Shown: in pieces, positions 25,183 through 32,544 of the stretch
How positions within the stretch are numbered: the first letter of the stretch is position 1
Layout of the letters: the number at the start of each line of letters is the position of its first letter
NCBI RefSeq assembly: GCF_947498345.1
Contig: NZ_CANMJY010000006.1
Coordinates: 186,001 to 250,000, forward strand
DNA length: 64,000 nt
Direction: 5' to 3'
Source of the DNA: an uncultured Winogradskyella sp.
Lineage (GTDB): Bacteria > Bacteroidota > Bacteroidia > Flavobacteriales > Flavobacteriaceae
Made by a program: the position numbers and the translations under genes
Notes under the pieces: model-generated
What the model saw: the letters and a program-made list of their open reading frames with translations, nothing else
Told to the model about the DNA's origin: nothing
Databases searched by the model: none

Positions 25183-25338
25183 GTTGAGGGAAGGGAATGG
25201 ATAATTAACTATTCTAGGGTTTTACCTAAAATTGTACTAAAATAAAAACGAGGGATGTTTTAGTAGACAACTCGTGCCTGATAGTAAAATGGATTAAAAT
25301 TTTCCTTGATAAGTGATTTGAGGACTTAAGAAGGTCTA

Positions 25339-25346
25339 CAAATATA
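25339..25346 (-). promoter_or_regulatory. -7 promoter box of the secreted peptide transcript
   Basis: TATATTTG on the minus strand matches TAnnTTTG exactly. The start would be near 25335, giving a long leader to the ATG at 25121. The leader begins with GTAGAC, which can pair with GTCTAC 70 nt later (25268-25263). Confidence 0.5.
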
Positions 25347-25376
25347 GAGTTATTCACTTCTAATGAAGAAATATCG

Positions 25377-25408
25377 TCGATTAAATGACGTTTTTAATCG
25401 ATTAAATG
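25377..25408. repeat. Direct-repeat pair TCGATTAAATG, 21-bp period
   Basis: Exact 11-base repeats start at 25377 and 25398, 21 bp apart. They lie 42-73 bp before the predicted start of the small peptide transcript, matching the placement of the repeats in front of the two candidate small RNAs. Confidence 0.55.
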
Positions 25409-25609
25409 CTTATTTACGTTTAATAATACACTAAAATCACATTAAACCTACTTAGATAACTTCTATAAATTTAGTCTCAAAACAAAAAAGCATCCCGATT
25501 TTCTGTAAGGAAAAAAGGAAAGCCTTTCATTGGCAAGTTCTCAAATTAATTGAGAATCTTACTACTACTCCTGGATTGCTCCAGGAACAACACAACGTCT
25601 TTATACTAA
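25409..25609. other. Non-coding, hairpin-rich stretch beside tRNA-Asp
   Basis: No gene is visible. The stretch holds several hairpins: TTCTCAA / TTGAGAA with an ATTAA loop (near 25538-25556), CCTGGA / TCCAGG with a TTGC loop (25571-25586), and the G+C-richer block CATCCCGATTTTC near 25490. It lies directly downstream of the tRNA on the tRNA strand and could be part of its precursor or a separate structured RNA. Confidence 0.4.
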
Positions 25610-25635
25610 AAAAGCTCTAATTTCTCAGAGCTTTT
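25610..25635 (-). terminator. Terminator downstream of tRNA-Asp
   Basis: AAAAGCTCT / AGAGCTTTT stem with an AATTTCTC loop. On the minus strand it is followed by T residues (GCTTTTTTAG), 12 bp after the tRNA 3' end. Confidence 0.7.
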
Positions 25636-25647
25636 AAGCAATTTTTG

Positions 25648-25721
25648 CGGTCTGGACGGGACTCGAACCCGCGACCCCCTGCGTGACAGGCAGATATTCT
25701 AACCAGCTGAACTACCAGACC
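25648..25721 (-). tRNA. tRNA-Asp (anticodon GTC)
   Basis: A complete 74-nt cloverleaf on the minus strand. The acceptor arms are GGTCTGG and CCAGACC with discriminator G, the D arm is GTTCAGCTGGTTAGAAT, the anticodon loop is TGTCACG with anticodon GTC, and the T arm is GCGGGTTCGAGTCCCGT-like. The 3' CCA is not encoded and must be added by the CCA-adding enzyme. Confidence 0.97.
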
Positions 25722-25826
25722 GTTGCGTAATTGCGAGGGCAAATATACATTGCATTTTTAATTTCGCAAATTTATTTATAGAAAATTTCAACATTATTAG
25801 TACTTAAATTTAAAATAAGATTGGAG

Positions 25827-28586
25827 TTATCTTTTTAAAGTAAAGTGACCTACTTTTTTTACCCCATTTTTAAATTTAACTTCGAACCAATAATCATTAA
25901 CGGGTAACCTTACACCGTTATATTCTCCATCCCACCTATATCCATTAGTAACATTAAGATCAGCAATAAATTTACCATACCTGTTAAAGATTCTAATGGA
26001 TTCGTATAATTCTACATCTAGACCCTTAATTGCCCAAAAATCATTAACCCCATCATCATTAGGTGTAAAAAACTTAGGATAGCCTATTAAAAAGATATCT
26101 TCATCAATACCTGGTTCGCAACCATTGATGTCTTTAGCGTAAATTGTATATGCTCCAAACGGAACACCATTAAATGTATAATTATTAGAATTTCCGAAAA
26201 AATTTATTCCATCAATAGAAAACTCATAACTACTATTACCATCTACACTAACATTTATGGTATTGATATTGGAGCCTTTAATAATCTCGATAGAGCTAAA
26301 AGTTGGCGCCTCTACCCTATCTATTGTAAATTCTTTAGAAAGCGAGCACTCAACACCATTTTCATAGATATATGCAATATGCGTATAAGTACCAACTTCT
26401 GTTGTGCTAAAATACTGGCTGGTTGATATAATATCATTATTACCATCTAACCATTCGAACCTGTAATTAGAACTAATCCCTGATATTGAAATTGGTTCTT
26501 CACCACACAAAGTATATGCATCATCTATCTCTATTAGTGGTTCAGAATTTACGATTAAATCTATGGAGCCTATACCTCCGCAATTTAGATCTTCATCTTC
26601 AATTCTTATCCAAATTGTTGTTGATGCCGATTCTATACTTCTTAAGCGATTCTGACGTGTTTGCGCTTCTAAAAATGATGAATGGATGGTAATTAAGCTA
26701 GATTCTAATAAACCCAACTCATTGCGCACATTATCTTTAATATCTATGACATTAAAGAAGCCTATTGCATCTCCAGACACGTCATTTGAATCGTCACACA
26801 CAATAACGTCTGATAAAGTTATAGGCTGAGCAAAAACAGCTCTTACTGTAAAAGAACCTATTGTAGAACAACCCTTTTCATTAATAACCTTAACAAATAT
26901 TTCTTCATCAGGAACAGTATTAGTATAAGTTTCTGGATTAGGAATTCTATCGACATCTCCCTCAGCATCACTTAGAGTATTGTAAAAAATAAGTTCTTCA
27001 TCTAAATCTGGGTTTGTAATTTTATCCTTAATGTTAAATAGATTGAAAAGCGAAATTCCATCACTATTATTATCACATTGTATTAATTCTTCATTAGCAT
27101 TTAAAACAGGTCGCTCGTTTACTAAAATCCTCTTTGAAGTCGTAATTTGACGATTATTAACCGTAATAGTTACTGATACGTTATAACTTCCTGGATCGTC
27201 ATATATGTAATTTGGGGTAATATCATTAGACGCATTACCATCCCCAAAATCCCATTCCGCTGCGGTAATATCTGCATAGGTGTCAACCTCAAAAAGAATT
27301 GGGTCATCTTCGCATCCTTCAATATTTAATATCCTTGTTCTAAAGTAAGACTGTATAAAATTGGGCAATCCTCTTCTTGATAATCTTCCATTTAAGTTTA
27401 CTTCGTTATGAAGATAATTAGCACCAATACCTAACTGACCTGGATTACTTACAACACCTAAAAATTCTGTACCTATACTATTACTTTGTGGTAAAGCTCT
27501 ATAAATTTTTGAATTTTTTGATAGTTGTAACGCTCCACTGAAAGATGTTCCTTCATCTTCATGTAAGACAATTGAGGGCGTTATAAAGGGATTACCTTCT
27601 ATGTTATACTGACGTAATATACTTTTGGGGTCACCCTCTACGCCTAATGTTTCAGGGCTCAAGAAACCCTCACGTAGTAGTGAAGCATATAAGTACTTTG
27701 AATCATTAGAAAATTCTATGCCATGCACCGAAACAATCTCAAAAAATGCAAAAGCTGTTAGTAATTTTCTTTTATTAGCAACGATACCAGTTTCGTTATC
27801 AAAATCGAAAATAAATAAATGATCTTCTATTTCTGTAGGTCTATAATTACTACAAGCTATTCTTTTACCATTTGGAGAAAATTTTAAAATCCCTTCTGGG
27901 ATGCCTTTAAAAAACAATCCATCAGAACTAACAACTGGACCTTCAATACTGCCATCCATATTTATTTTATATGCATAAAATGACATGTTTTGACTTCCTT
28001 CTTCTCTTACTGTAGTCATAATCCAAATTGACCGTCCGTCTGCATGATGCACCGCAGATAACTTACCAATATCTCTACCAGGTCTTATGATTCGTGTATT
28101 TTTTTCAATTACACTTCCAAGACCATTATCCTGGTTCATATCAATTTTAGAGAGGTATAAACCTTCGGGGACAACTAAGTTTTCATTACTTCTACCTAAA
28201 GTAAAAAGATAATACAAACCGTCGGTATCAGTAATAGGGATAATTATTGAGTTTTGAAGCGCATGTTGATAGCTTTGATAATTTACATTGTTTCCTACAT
28301 CAGCTGGTGTAAGGTTAGATAAATTACCATTATTCATTTGTTGATGATTTCTGTTCCAAACTTTATCCCCTTCACTATAAAAAAGGAGATCACCTTCTAG
28401 ATCAGAAATAACAGCAGAACCAGCAGGCGCCAACATAGTACCATCTAACAGTAGTTGAGGATTAGTATTAGGTGTTCCAAAATTAAGACCTGCAAAATTA
28501 CCAAAGTACCAATTGTCTGTTTCATTATTTTGCGCAAACAGATGACTACTTATAAATGCAATAACAATAAAAAAATATACCTTCAT
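25827..28586 (-). CDS. T9SS type B secreted protein with PKD domain
   Basis: A 919-residue exported protein. A signal peptide (1-18, ending LFAQ) is followed by a WD40/YVTN-like propeller region (about 20-400), in which repeated display-type strands (LYYLFTLGR, IWIMTTVRE, KRIACSNYR) can be seen. A PKD domain follows (about 420-490, with AEWDFGDGNAS and DPGSYNVSVTI), then several Ig-like modules, and finally the type B sorting domain (about 830-919) with the hallmark FFTPNDDGVNDFW and FNRYGK. Type B domains mark gliding-motility-associated T9SS cargo such as SprB-like adhesins. It stands alone, with a -7 box TATCTTTG at 28661. Confidence 0.92.
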   Translation of the reverse strand: MKVYFFIVIAFISSHLFAQNNETDNWYFGNFAGLNFGTPNTNPQLLLDGTMLAPAGSAVISDLEGDLLFYSEGDKVWNRNHQQMNNGNLSNLTPADVGNNVNYQSYQHALQNSIIIPITDTDGLYYLFTLGRSNENLVVPEGLYLSKIDMNQDNGLGSVIEKNTRIIRPGRDIGKLSAVHHADGRSIWIMTTVREEGSQNMSFYAYKINMDGSIEGPVVSSDGLFFKGIPEGILKFSPNGKRIACSNYRPTEIEDHLFIFDFDNETGIVANKRKLLTAFAFFEIVSVHGIEFSNDSKYLYASLLREGFLSPETLGVEGDPKSILRQYNIEGNPFITPSIVLHEDEGTSFSGALQLSKNSKIYRALPQSNSIGTEFLGVVSNPGQLGIGANYLHNEVNLNGRLSRRGLPNFIQSYFRTRILNIEGCEDDPILFEVDTYADITAAEWDFGDGNASNDITPNYIYDDPGSYNVSVTITVNNRQITTSKRILVNERPVLNANEELIQCDNNSDGISLFNLFNIKDKITNPDLDEELIFYNTLSDAEGDVDRIPNPETYTNTVPDEEIFVKVINEKGCSTIGSFTVRAVFAQPITLSDVIVCDDSNDVSGDAIGFFNVIDIKDNVRNELGLLESSLITIHSSFLEAQTRQNRLRSIESASTTIWIRIEDEDLNCGGIGSIDLIVNSEPLIEIDDAYTLCGEEPISISGISSNYRFEWLDGNNDIISTSQYFSTTEVGTYTHIAYIYENGVECSLSKEFTIDRVEAPTFSSIEIIKGSNINTINVSVDGNSSYEFSIDGINFFGNSNNYTFNGVPFGAYTIYAKDINGCEPGIDEDIFLIGYPKFFTPNDDGVNDFWAIKGLDVELYESIRIFNRYGKFIADLNVTNGYRWDGEYNGVRLPVNDYWFEVKFKNGVKKVGHFTLKR

Positions 28587-28660
28587 TTTATTGTATGTAT
28601 AATTTATTTACAAAACAAAACTAGCAGAATAACTCAAAAATTTAGAGATATAGCTTTTTT

Positions 28661-28668
28661 CAAAGATA
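28661..28668 (-). promoter_or_regulatory. -7 promoter box of the T9SS type B gene
   Basis: TATCTTTG on the minus strand, 75 bp before the ATG at 28586. Confidence 0.5.
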
Positions 28669-28787
28669 CTAATAAACCTAATAGTATAATAATATCAATG
28701 ACATAAGCGGTATAATTAACGTTTATATGGAATTACAGACCACTAAACTATATGTTTTTTGGCCGTTCATATTGAGAATAATTCTAC

Positions 28788-29717
28788 CTACACAAATTTT
28801 TGTCGCTCTATCATATAAGTCGTGAGTATGTTATTAAAACCCTTATTAATATCCGTTTCAACATACTTTATTCTATATTGCCCACACTTTAACCTTAGGT
28901 TGTTAAAGTAATCTTTAACTGCTTTTTCATAATTATCTTTAACATTATCGGCATACAGGTTAATATATTCACCTGTTTCAATATCTATAAAGCGTTTGGG
29001 TCTGTTATCAAAATTAAATTCTAATTCCTTGGCTTTATCAAAAACATGAAATAGCACCACTTCATGCTTATTATGCTTTAAATGTCTGAGAGCTTCAAAT
29101 AATTTTTCATCATCTTCTGAAGTTTGAAACATATCCGTAAAGACAAAGATTAAAGACCGTCTATGAATCTTCTCTGCAATCTGATGCAAATATCTATAGG
29201 TTTCGGTCGTTTTAGAATTAGGTTTTGAAACAACAGATGCGCTCAATTTGTTCAATAACATCTGGTGATGGCGATCACTTCCTTTTTCTGGAGAATAAAA
29301 ATCATAGGCATCGCTATAAATACTCAACCCAACAGCATCGCGTTGCTTCTTAAGTATGTGCATTAACGATGCAGATGCTAAAGCCGAAAATGCAACTTTG
29401 TTAAGGTTATCAATTGTTGTACCTGCAGATTCAGGATAATGCATTGAGCTACTATTATCTAAAATAATATGACAACGAAGATTAGTTTCCTCGTCATAGC
29501 GTTTAGTATACAGACGGTCTGTTTTAGCATATAATTTCCAATCTATATGCTTAGTACTTTCGCCTTGGTTATAAATTTTATGCTCGGCAAATTCTGCTGA
29601 AAACCCATGAAAGGGACTTTTATGCATCCCGGCAATAAAGCCTTCTACGACTTGCTTAGCTAACAACTCCAGGTTTTTAAAACCTCCTGCTTTATTAAGT
29701 TCTAATTGTAAATCCAT
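28788..29717 (-). CDS. DUF58 domain protein
   Basis: A 309-residue cytoplasmic protein of the DUF58 family, with a von Willebrand A-like fold. The signatures are GEFAEHKIYNQGES-like and the central RHIDWKLYAKTDRLYTKRYDEET motif (HIDWK here near 58), then the ILDNSSSM metal-site-like motif (DxSxS) near 90 and VFTDMFQ near 195. In Bacteroidota such proteins usually occur with MoxR ATPases and BatA-type proteins; none are seen here. It follows thioredoxin with a terminator in between, so it has its own transcript. Confidence 0.88.
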   Translation of the reverse strand: MDLQLELNKAGGFKNLELLAKQVVEGFIAGMHKSPFHGFSAEFAEHKIYNQGESTKHIDWKLYAKTDRLYTKRYDEETNLRCHIILDNSSSMHYPESAGTTIDNLNKVAFSALASASLMHILKKQRDAVGLSIYSDAYDFYSPEKGSDRHHQMLLNKLSASVVSKPNSKTTETYRYLHQIAEKIHRRSLIFVFTDMFQTSEDDEKLFEALRHLKHNKHEVVLFHVFDKAKELEFNFDNRPKRFIDIETGEYINLYADNVKDNYEKAVKDYFNNLRLKCGQYRIKYVETDINKGFNNILTTYMIERQKFV

Positions 29718-29733
29718 GAGTTACCGAAACTAA

Positions 29734-29763
29734 AAAAGGTTTGTCGTATTGACAAACCTTTTA
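29734..29763 (-). terminator. Terminator after trxA
   Basis: AAAAGGTTTGTC / GACAAACCTTTT stem with a GTATT loop, followed by T residues on the minus strand. Confidence 0.85.
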
Positions 29764-29786
29764 TCATTTCTTTTAGAGTAATTAGA

Positions 29787-30104
29787 CTATAAAAGTGCAT
29801 CGATAGCTTCAGCATAAGCATTTTTAGGCGCTACACCAACTTGACGACCTACAACCTCACCATTTTGAAAAACCAAAACTGTAGGGATGTTTCTTACACC
29901 ATACTTAGCAGCAAATTCCTGATTAGCATCAACATCCACCTTACCAACTATAGCTTTACCATCGTATTCAGTACTTATTTCATCAATGATAGGTCCAACC
30001 ATACGACAAGGTCCACACCAAGCGGCCCAAAAATCAACCATTACTGGTTTATCACTCTTTAAAACTGTTTCTTCAAAAGTTGCATCTGTTATTTCTAATG
30101 CCAT
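29787..30104 (-). CDS. trxA: Thioredoxin
   Basis: A 105-residue thioredoxin of normal size, a cytoplasmic disulphide reductant for ribonucleotide reductase and other targets. The active site WCGPC spans residues 29-33, and the cis-proline loop is NIPTVLVF near 75. I chose the ATG at 30104 (MALEITDATF), because it begins the conserved first strand; a longer reading to 30128 adds eight residues with no family match. A terminator follows. Confidence 0.96.
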   Translation of the reverse strand: MALEITDATFEETVLKSDKPVMVDFWAAWCGPCRMVGPIIDEISTEYDGKAIVGKVDVDANQEFAAKYGVRNIPTVLVFQNGEVVGRQVGVAPKNAYAEAIDALL

Positions 30105-30160
30105 AATATTTATTTTAATGTATTTCACTTCAGTTTAATATGCAATATTAGTCAAAAAAA

Positions 30161-30182
30161 ATGCCAAACCTTACATTGGCAG
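30161..30182 (-). terminator. Hairpin with T tail upstream of trxA
   Basis: TGCCAA / TTGGCA stem with an ACCTTACA loop, followed by eight T residues on the minus strand. It lies before the trxA start, so it could be an attenuator in the trxA leader or the end of a short minus-strand transcript. Confidence 0.55.
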
Positions 30183-30219
30183 TATTTGATTTCATTATAA
30201 TACCATTGTTTAAATACAT

Positions 30220-30320
30220 ATACATTTTGGGTGCAACCTAAGGGTCAGGCTGTACGTTATATCTTTTTTGTTTTTTGTTACAAAAAAGATTGCCGCTTCT
30301 ATCCTTTTGCGCAACATAAA
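30220..30320. repeat. Probable dispersed intergenic repeat with long hairpin
   Basis: A non-coding block containing GGGTGCAACC, GGGTCAGGCTGTACG, then an 11-bp inverted repeat ATCTTTTTTGT / ACAAAAAAGAT (30261-30290) and TGCCGCTTCTATCC. This pattern is familiar to me from many flavobacterial intergenic regions, so I take it as a dispersed repeat element; that is memory-based inference. No other full copy occurs in this window. Confidence 0.45.
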
Positions 30321-30329
30321 AATAATTAT

Positions 30330-30386
30330 GCAACTTTTTAGTTGCTTATTAAAATTATTTTTATAATTTAGCAACCATATAGTTGC
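30330..30386. promoter_or_regulatory. Two ArsR-type operator dyads
   Basis: GCAAC-N6-GTTGC occurs twice, at 30330-30345 and 30371-30386, with starts 41 bp apart. The first extends to GCAACT-N4-AGTTGC. They are directly upstream of the SRPBCC/ArsR operon (start 30413), consistent with autorepression by the operon's own winged-helix regulator. Confidence 0.65.
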
Positions 30387-30412
30387 GTATAAATGAATCT
30401 AAATCGAACATT

Positions 30413-30844
30413 ATGACAAAAACAATCACAAAAGAAAAGGTATTTCATCATTCCATAGATCAGGTCTGGAATGCCATTACAAAAGCCGAAGAAATCTCAG
30501 CATGGTTTATTAAAGCAGATTTTAAGGCAGAAAAAGGGTATAAGTATCTCTTTACATCAGAACCAAATGAAAAAGGATGCACCACCATAAGCGGAACCAT
30601 AAAGGAAGCTAATCCATATCTGTTAGTTTACACTTGGGTTGTAGCAGATACTAAAGTAGAAACAACTGTTTCGTGGAAATTGGTAACCGTAGAAAATGGC
30701 ACAAAACTACATCTGGAACACTCTGGCATCGAAAACTATGCTGGTGAAACTGCCATAGAAATGTTTAACAGCTTTAATGGTGGCTGGGACAATTGCATTA
30801 ACTTACTCATGGACTATTTAAAAGAAGAAGTTAATGCAGAATAA
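30413..30844 (+). CDS. SRPBCC (AHSA1-like) domain protein
   Basis: A 143-residue protein of the SRPBCC / AHSA1 fold, a hydrophobic-pocket domain. The family signature is VFHHSIDQVWNAITKAEEISAWF and the end NSFNGGWDNCINLLMDYL. Such proteins next to ArsR-type regulators bind unknown small ligands or act as accessory proteins. I chose the ATG at 30413 (MTKTITKEKVF), since an upstream reading adds ten unlike residues and overlaps the operator. Its end overlaps the regulator gene by 11 nt. Confidence 0.88.
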   Translation: MTKTITKEKVFHHSIDQVWNAITKAEEISAWFIKADFKAEKGYKYLFTSEPNEKGCTTISGTIKEANPYLLVYTWVVADTKVETTVSWKLVTVENGTKLHLEHSGIENYAGETAIEMFNSFNGGWDNCINLLMDYLKEEVNAE

Positions 30845-31163
30845 TATCAATAAACTATTTAAAGCCATTGCTGATCCTACAAGGCGTGAAATTTTTCACG
30901 CCTTAGTGATCGCAACCTCAGCATTATCCATTACTCAAATCTCAAATCAGTTTGACATGAGTAGACAAGGTGTAACCAAGCACATTAAAATATTAAATGA
31001 TGCTGGTCTTGTACAAATGAGCGAACAAGGTAGAAATCGATTTTGTTATGCCGACCCAAAACCCTTAAAAGAAGTGAATAAATGGATGCAATTCTATTCG
31101 CAATTTTGGGATGATTCGCTAAATAATTTAGACAACTACCTTAACGCTAACAAAAATGCTTAA
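30834..31163 (+). CDS. ArsR-family winged-helix regulator
   Basis: A 109-residue regulator of the ArsR/SdpR type. It has the start LFKAIADPTRREIFHAL, the HTH segment ITQISNQFDMSRQGVTKHIKILNDAGLV and a short wing (EQGRNRFCYAD). It has no Cys-rich metal site of the ArsR type, so metal sensing is unlikely. It overlaps both neighbouring SRPBCC genes (11 nt and 8 nt), so all three are made together. Two GCAAC-N6-GTTGC dyads upstream of the operon are its likely operators. Confidence 0.93.
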   Translation: MQNNINKLFKAIADPTRREIFHALVIATSALSITQISNQFDMSRQGVTKHIKILNDAGLVQMSEQGRNRFCYADPKPLKEVNKWMQFYSQFWDDSLNNLDNYLNANKNA

Positions 31164-31593
31164 CCAACATATAAACATCTCCGATTCGGATTATAAAAAA
31201 CAGATTAAAGTATCTTCTAATGCTAATCAGGTATTTAGAGCTTTAACAGAAGACATACATCTATGGTGGTCAAATACCAGTAATACTTTTCAAAAAGAAG
31301 GCGGACAGTTTACAATTCATTTTGAAAATGGGTATTGGTGGACTTTTAAAATTATAGAGTTTATTCCTAATACAGAGTTAATATGGAAATGTATAGATGG
31401 GGAACCCGATTTTAATAAAGAATGGATTGGTCATATTTTACACTGGCAAATTGTTGAAGGCACATCTGAAACGACCATTAATTTTCATCAAGCAGGTTTA
31501 ACACCAGATATTGAATGTTACGATATTTGCTCTACCACTTGGGATATGTTTATTACTGAGAAATTAAAGTTACATCTTCAAACTTCAGTTTAA
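31156..31593 (+). CDS. SRPBCC (AHSA1-like) domain protein
   Basis: A 145-residue second SRPBCC protein, third gene of the operon, overlapping the regulator by 8 nt. It has the typical QVFRALTEDIHLWWSNT start and the Trp-rich FENGYWWTFKIIEF strand. It shares the fold but little sequence with the first SRPBCC protein, so the two are probably not recent duplicates. Ligand unknown. Confidence 0.85.
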   Translation: MLNQHINISDSDYKKQIKVSSNANQVFRALTEDIHLWWSNTSNTFQKEGGQFTIHFENGYWWTFKIIEFIPNTELIWKCIDGEPDFNKEWIGHILHWQIVEGTSETTINFHQAGLTPDIECYDICSTTWDMFITEKLKLHLQTSV

Positions 31594-31627
31594 ATAATAA
31601 GTATACTCTAAAACAACTGACCTAACT

Positions 31628-32539
31628 CTAATAGTATTCTAACTCTCTTTCTGTTATAGTTTTAATAATCCCATCTTTAATATGCGAGCGGGTAATCCAA
31701 TTATCCCTATCATCATACTCATATTCAAAAACCTCTATATGTTCATTAGAATCTGAATTTAAGATTGTATGAATTTCAGTCTCTATTAGGTCATTAATAC
31801 TGTAATGATACTTTATATTTTTTTTGTACTTTAATATATTTCCTCTGTAAATGATTTCAGATATCAAGTCCCCTACTTCGTCGTAGCTATATTTCATTCT
31901 GCTAGAAATGTATTCCTCAGAAACTTCAACTTCATTAGTCCCTAATATATAAAGTATTTCTTCTATAAGATTACCACTAATATCATATTTGTAATGAGTA
32001 ATTGAACGCTTATCTCTAACTAAAGAGGTCTCAATCATTTTTATTAGATTACCTTTTTTATCATAATCATAGGTGTATATAATCACTTTCCTTTCGCCTG
32101 AGTAGAATTCTTTCTTGATTAAATAATCTGTATCACTATAACTTGATTCTGATAAACTGTGTATACTATTATCTTCATAATATTTAACATGTTTACGCTC
32201 CAATCCCCTTGAATTATATGTCCATTCTATTCTATCCTTGATACTTCCCCATTCTATTATTTCACCTTTGTCATTGATTTTAGGAAAATATCGATACCTG
32301 AATTTAGGTCTTCCGTTTACATCGTAAATAGTATATGTACCAATATTATTAGAAAAAATACTATCCCTATTTAACTCACTAGTTTCATAATGTCTCTGGT
32401 CTACTTCATATATCGTATGCTCTTTTATAGATTTAACACCTTTAGAAACACTAGCTGTATTAATTTTTGATTGACCTTCAATTTCCCAATTGCTGAAGAA
32501 AAAAAATGATACTAAAAAAAGTAGAACTGAATTTTTCAT
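31628..32539 (-). CDS. Secreted YD/RHS-like repeat protein
   Basis: A 303-residue exported protein. A signal peptide (about 1-22, ending EGQS) is followed by 8-10 tandem strands of the YD-repeat type, with repeating phrases such as YDKKGNLIKM, YDISGNLIEE, YDEVGDLISE and YDDRDNWITR. These repeats form beta-sheets in Rhs-type and wall-associated proteins; here there is no toxin domain. It lies 6 bp after dnaE on the same strand. Function unknown; a periplasmic or surface location is likely. Confidence 0.7.
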   Translation of the reverse strand: MKNSVLLFLVSFFFFSNWEIEGQSKINTASVSKGVKSIKEHTIYEVDQRHYETSELNRDSIFSNNIGTYTIYDVNGRPKFRYRYFPKINDKGEIIEWGSIKDRIEWTYNSRGLERKHVKYYEDNSIHSLSESSYSDTDYLIKKEFYSGERKVIIYTYDYDKKGNLIKMIETSLVRDKRSITHYKYDISGNLIEEILYILGTNEVEVSEEYISSRMKYSYDEVGDLISEIIYRGNILKYKKNIKYHYSINDLIETEIHTILNSDSNEHIEVFEYEYDDRDNWITRSHIKDGIIKTITERELEYY

Positions 32540-32544
32540 TTAAC

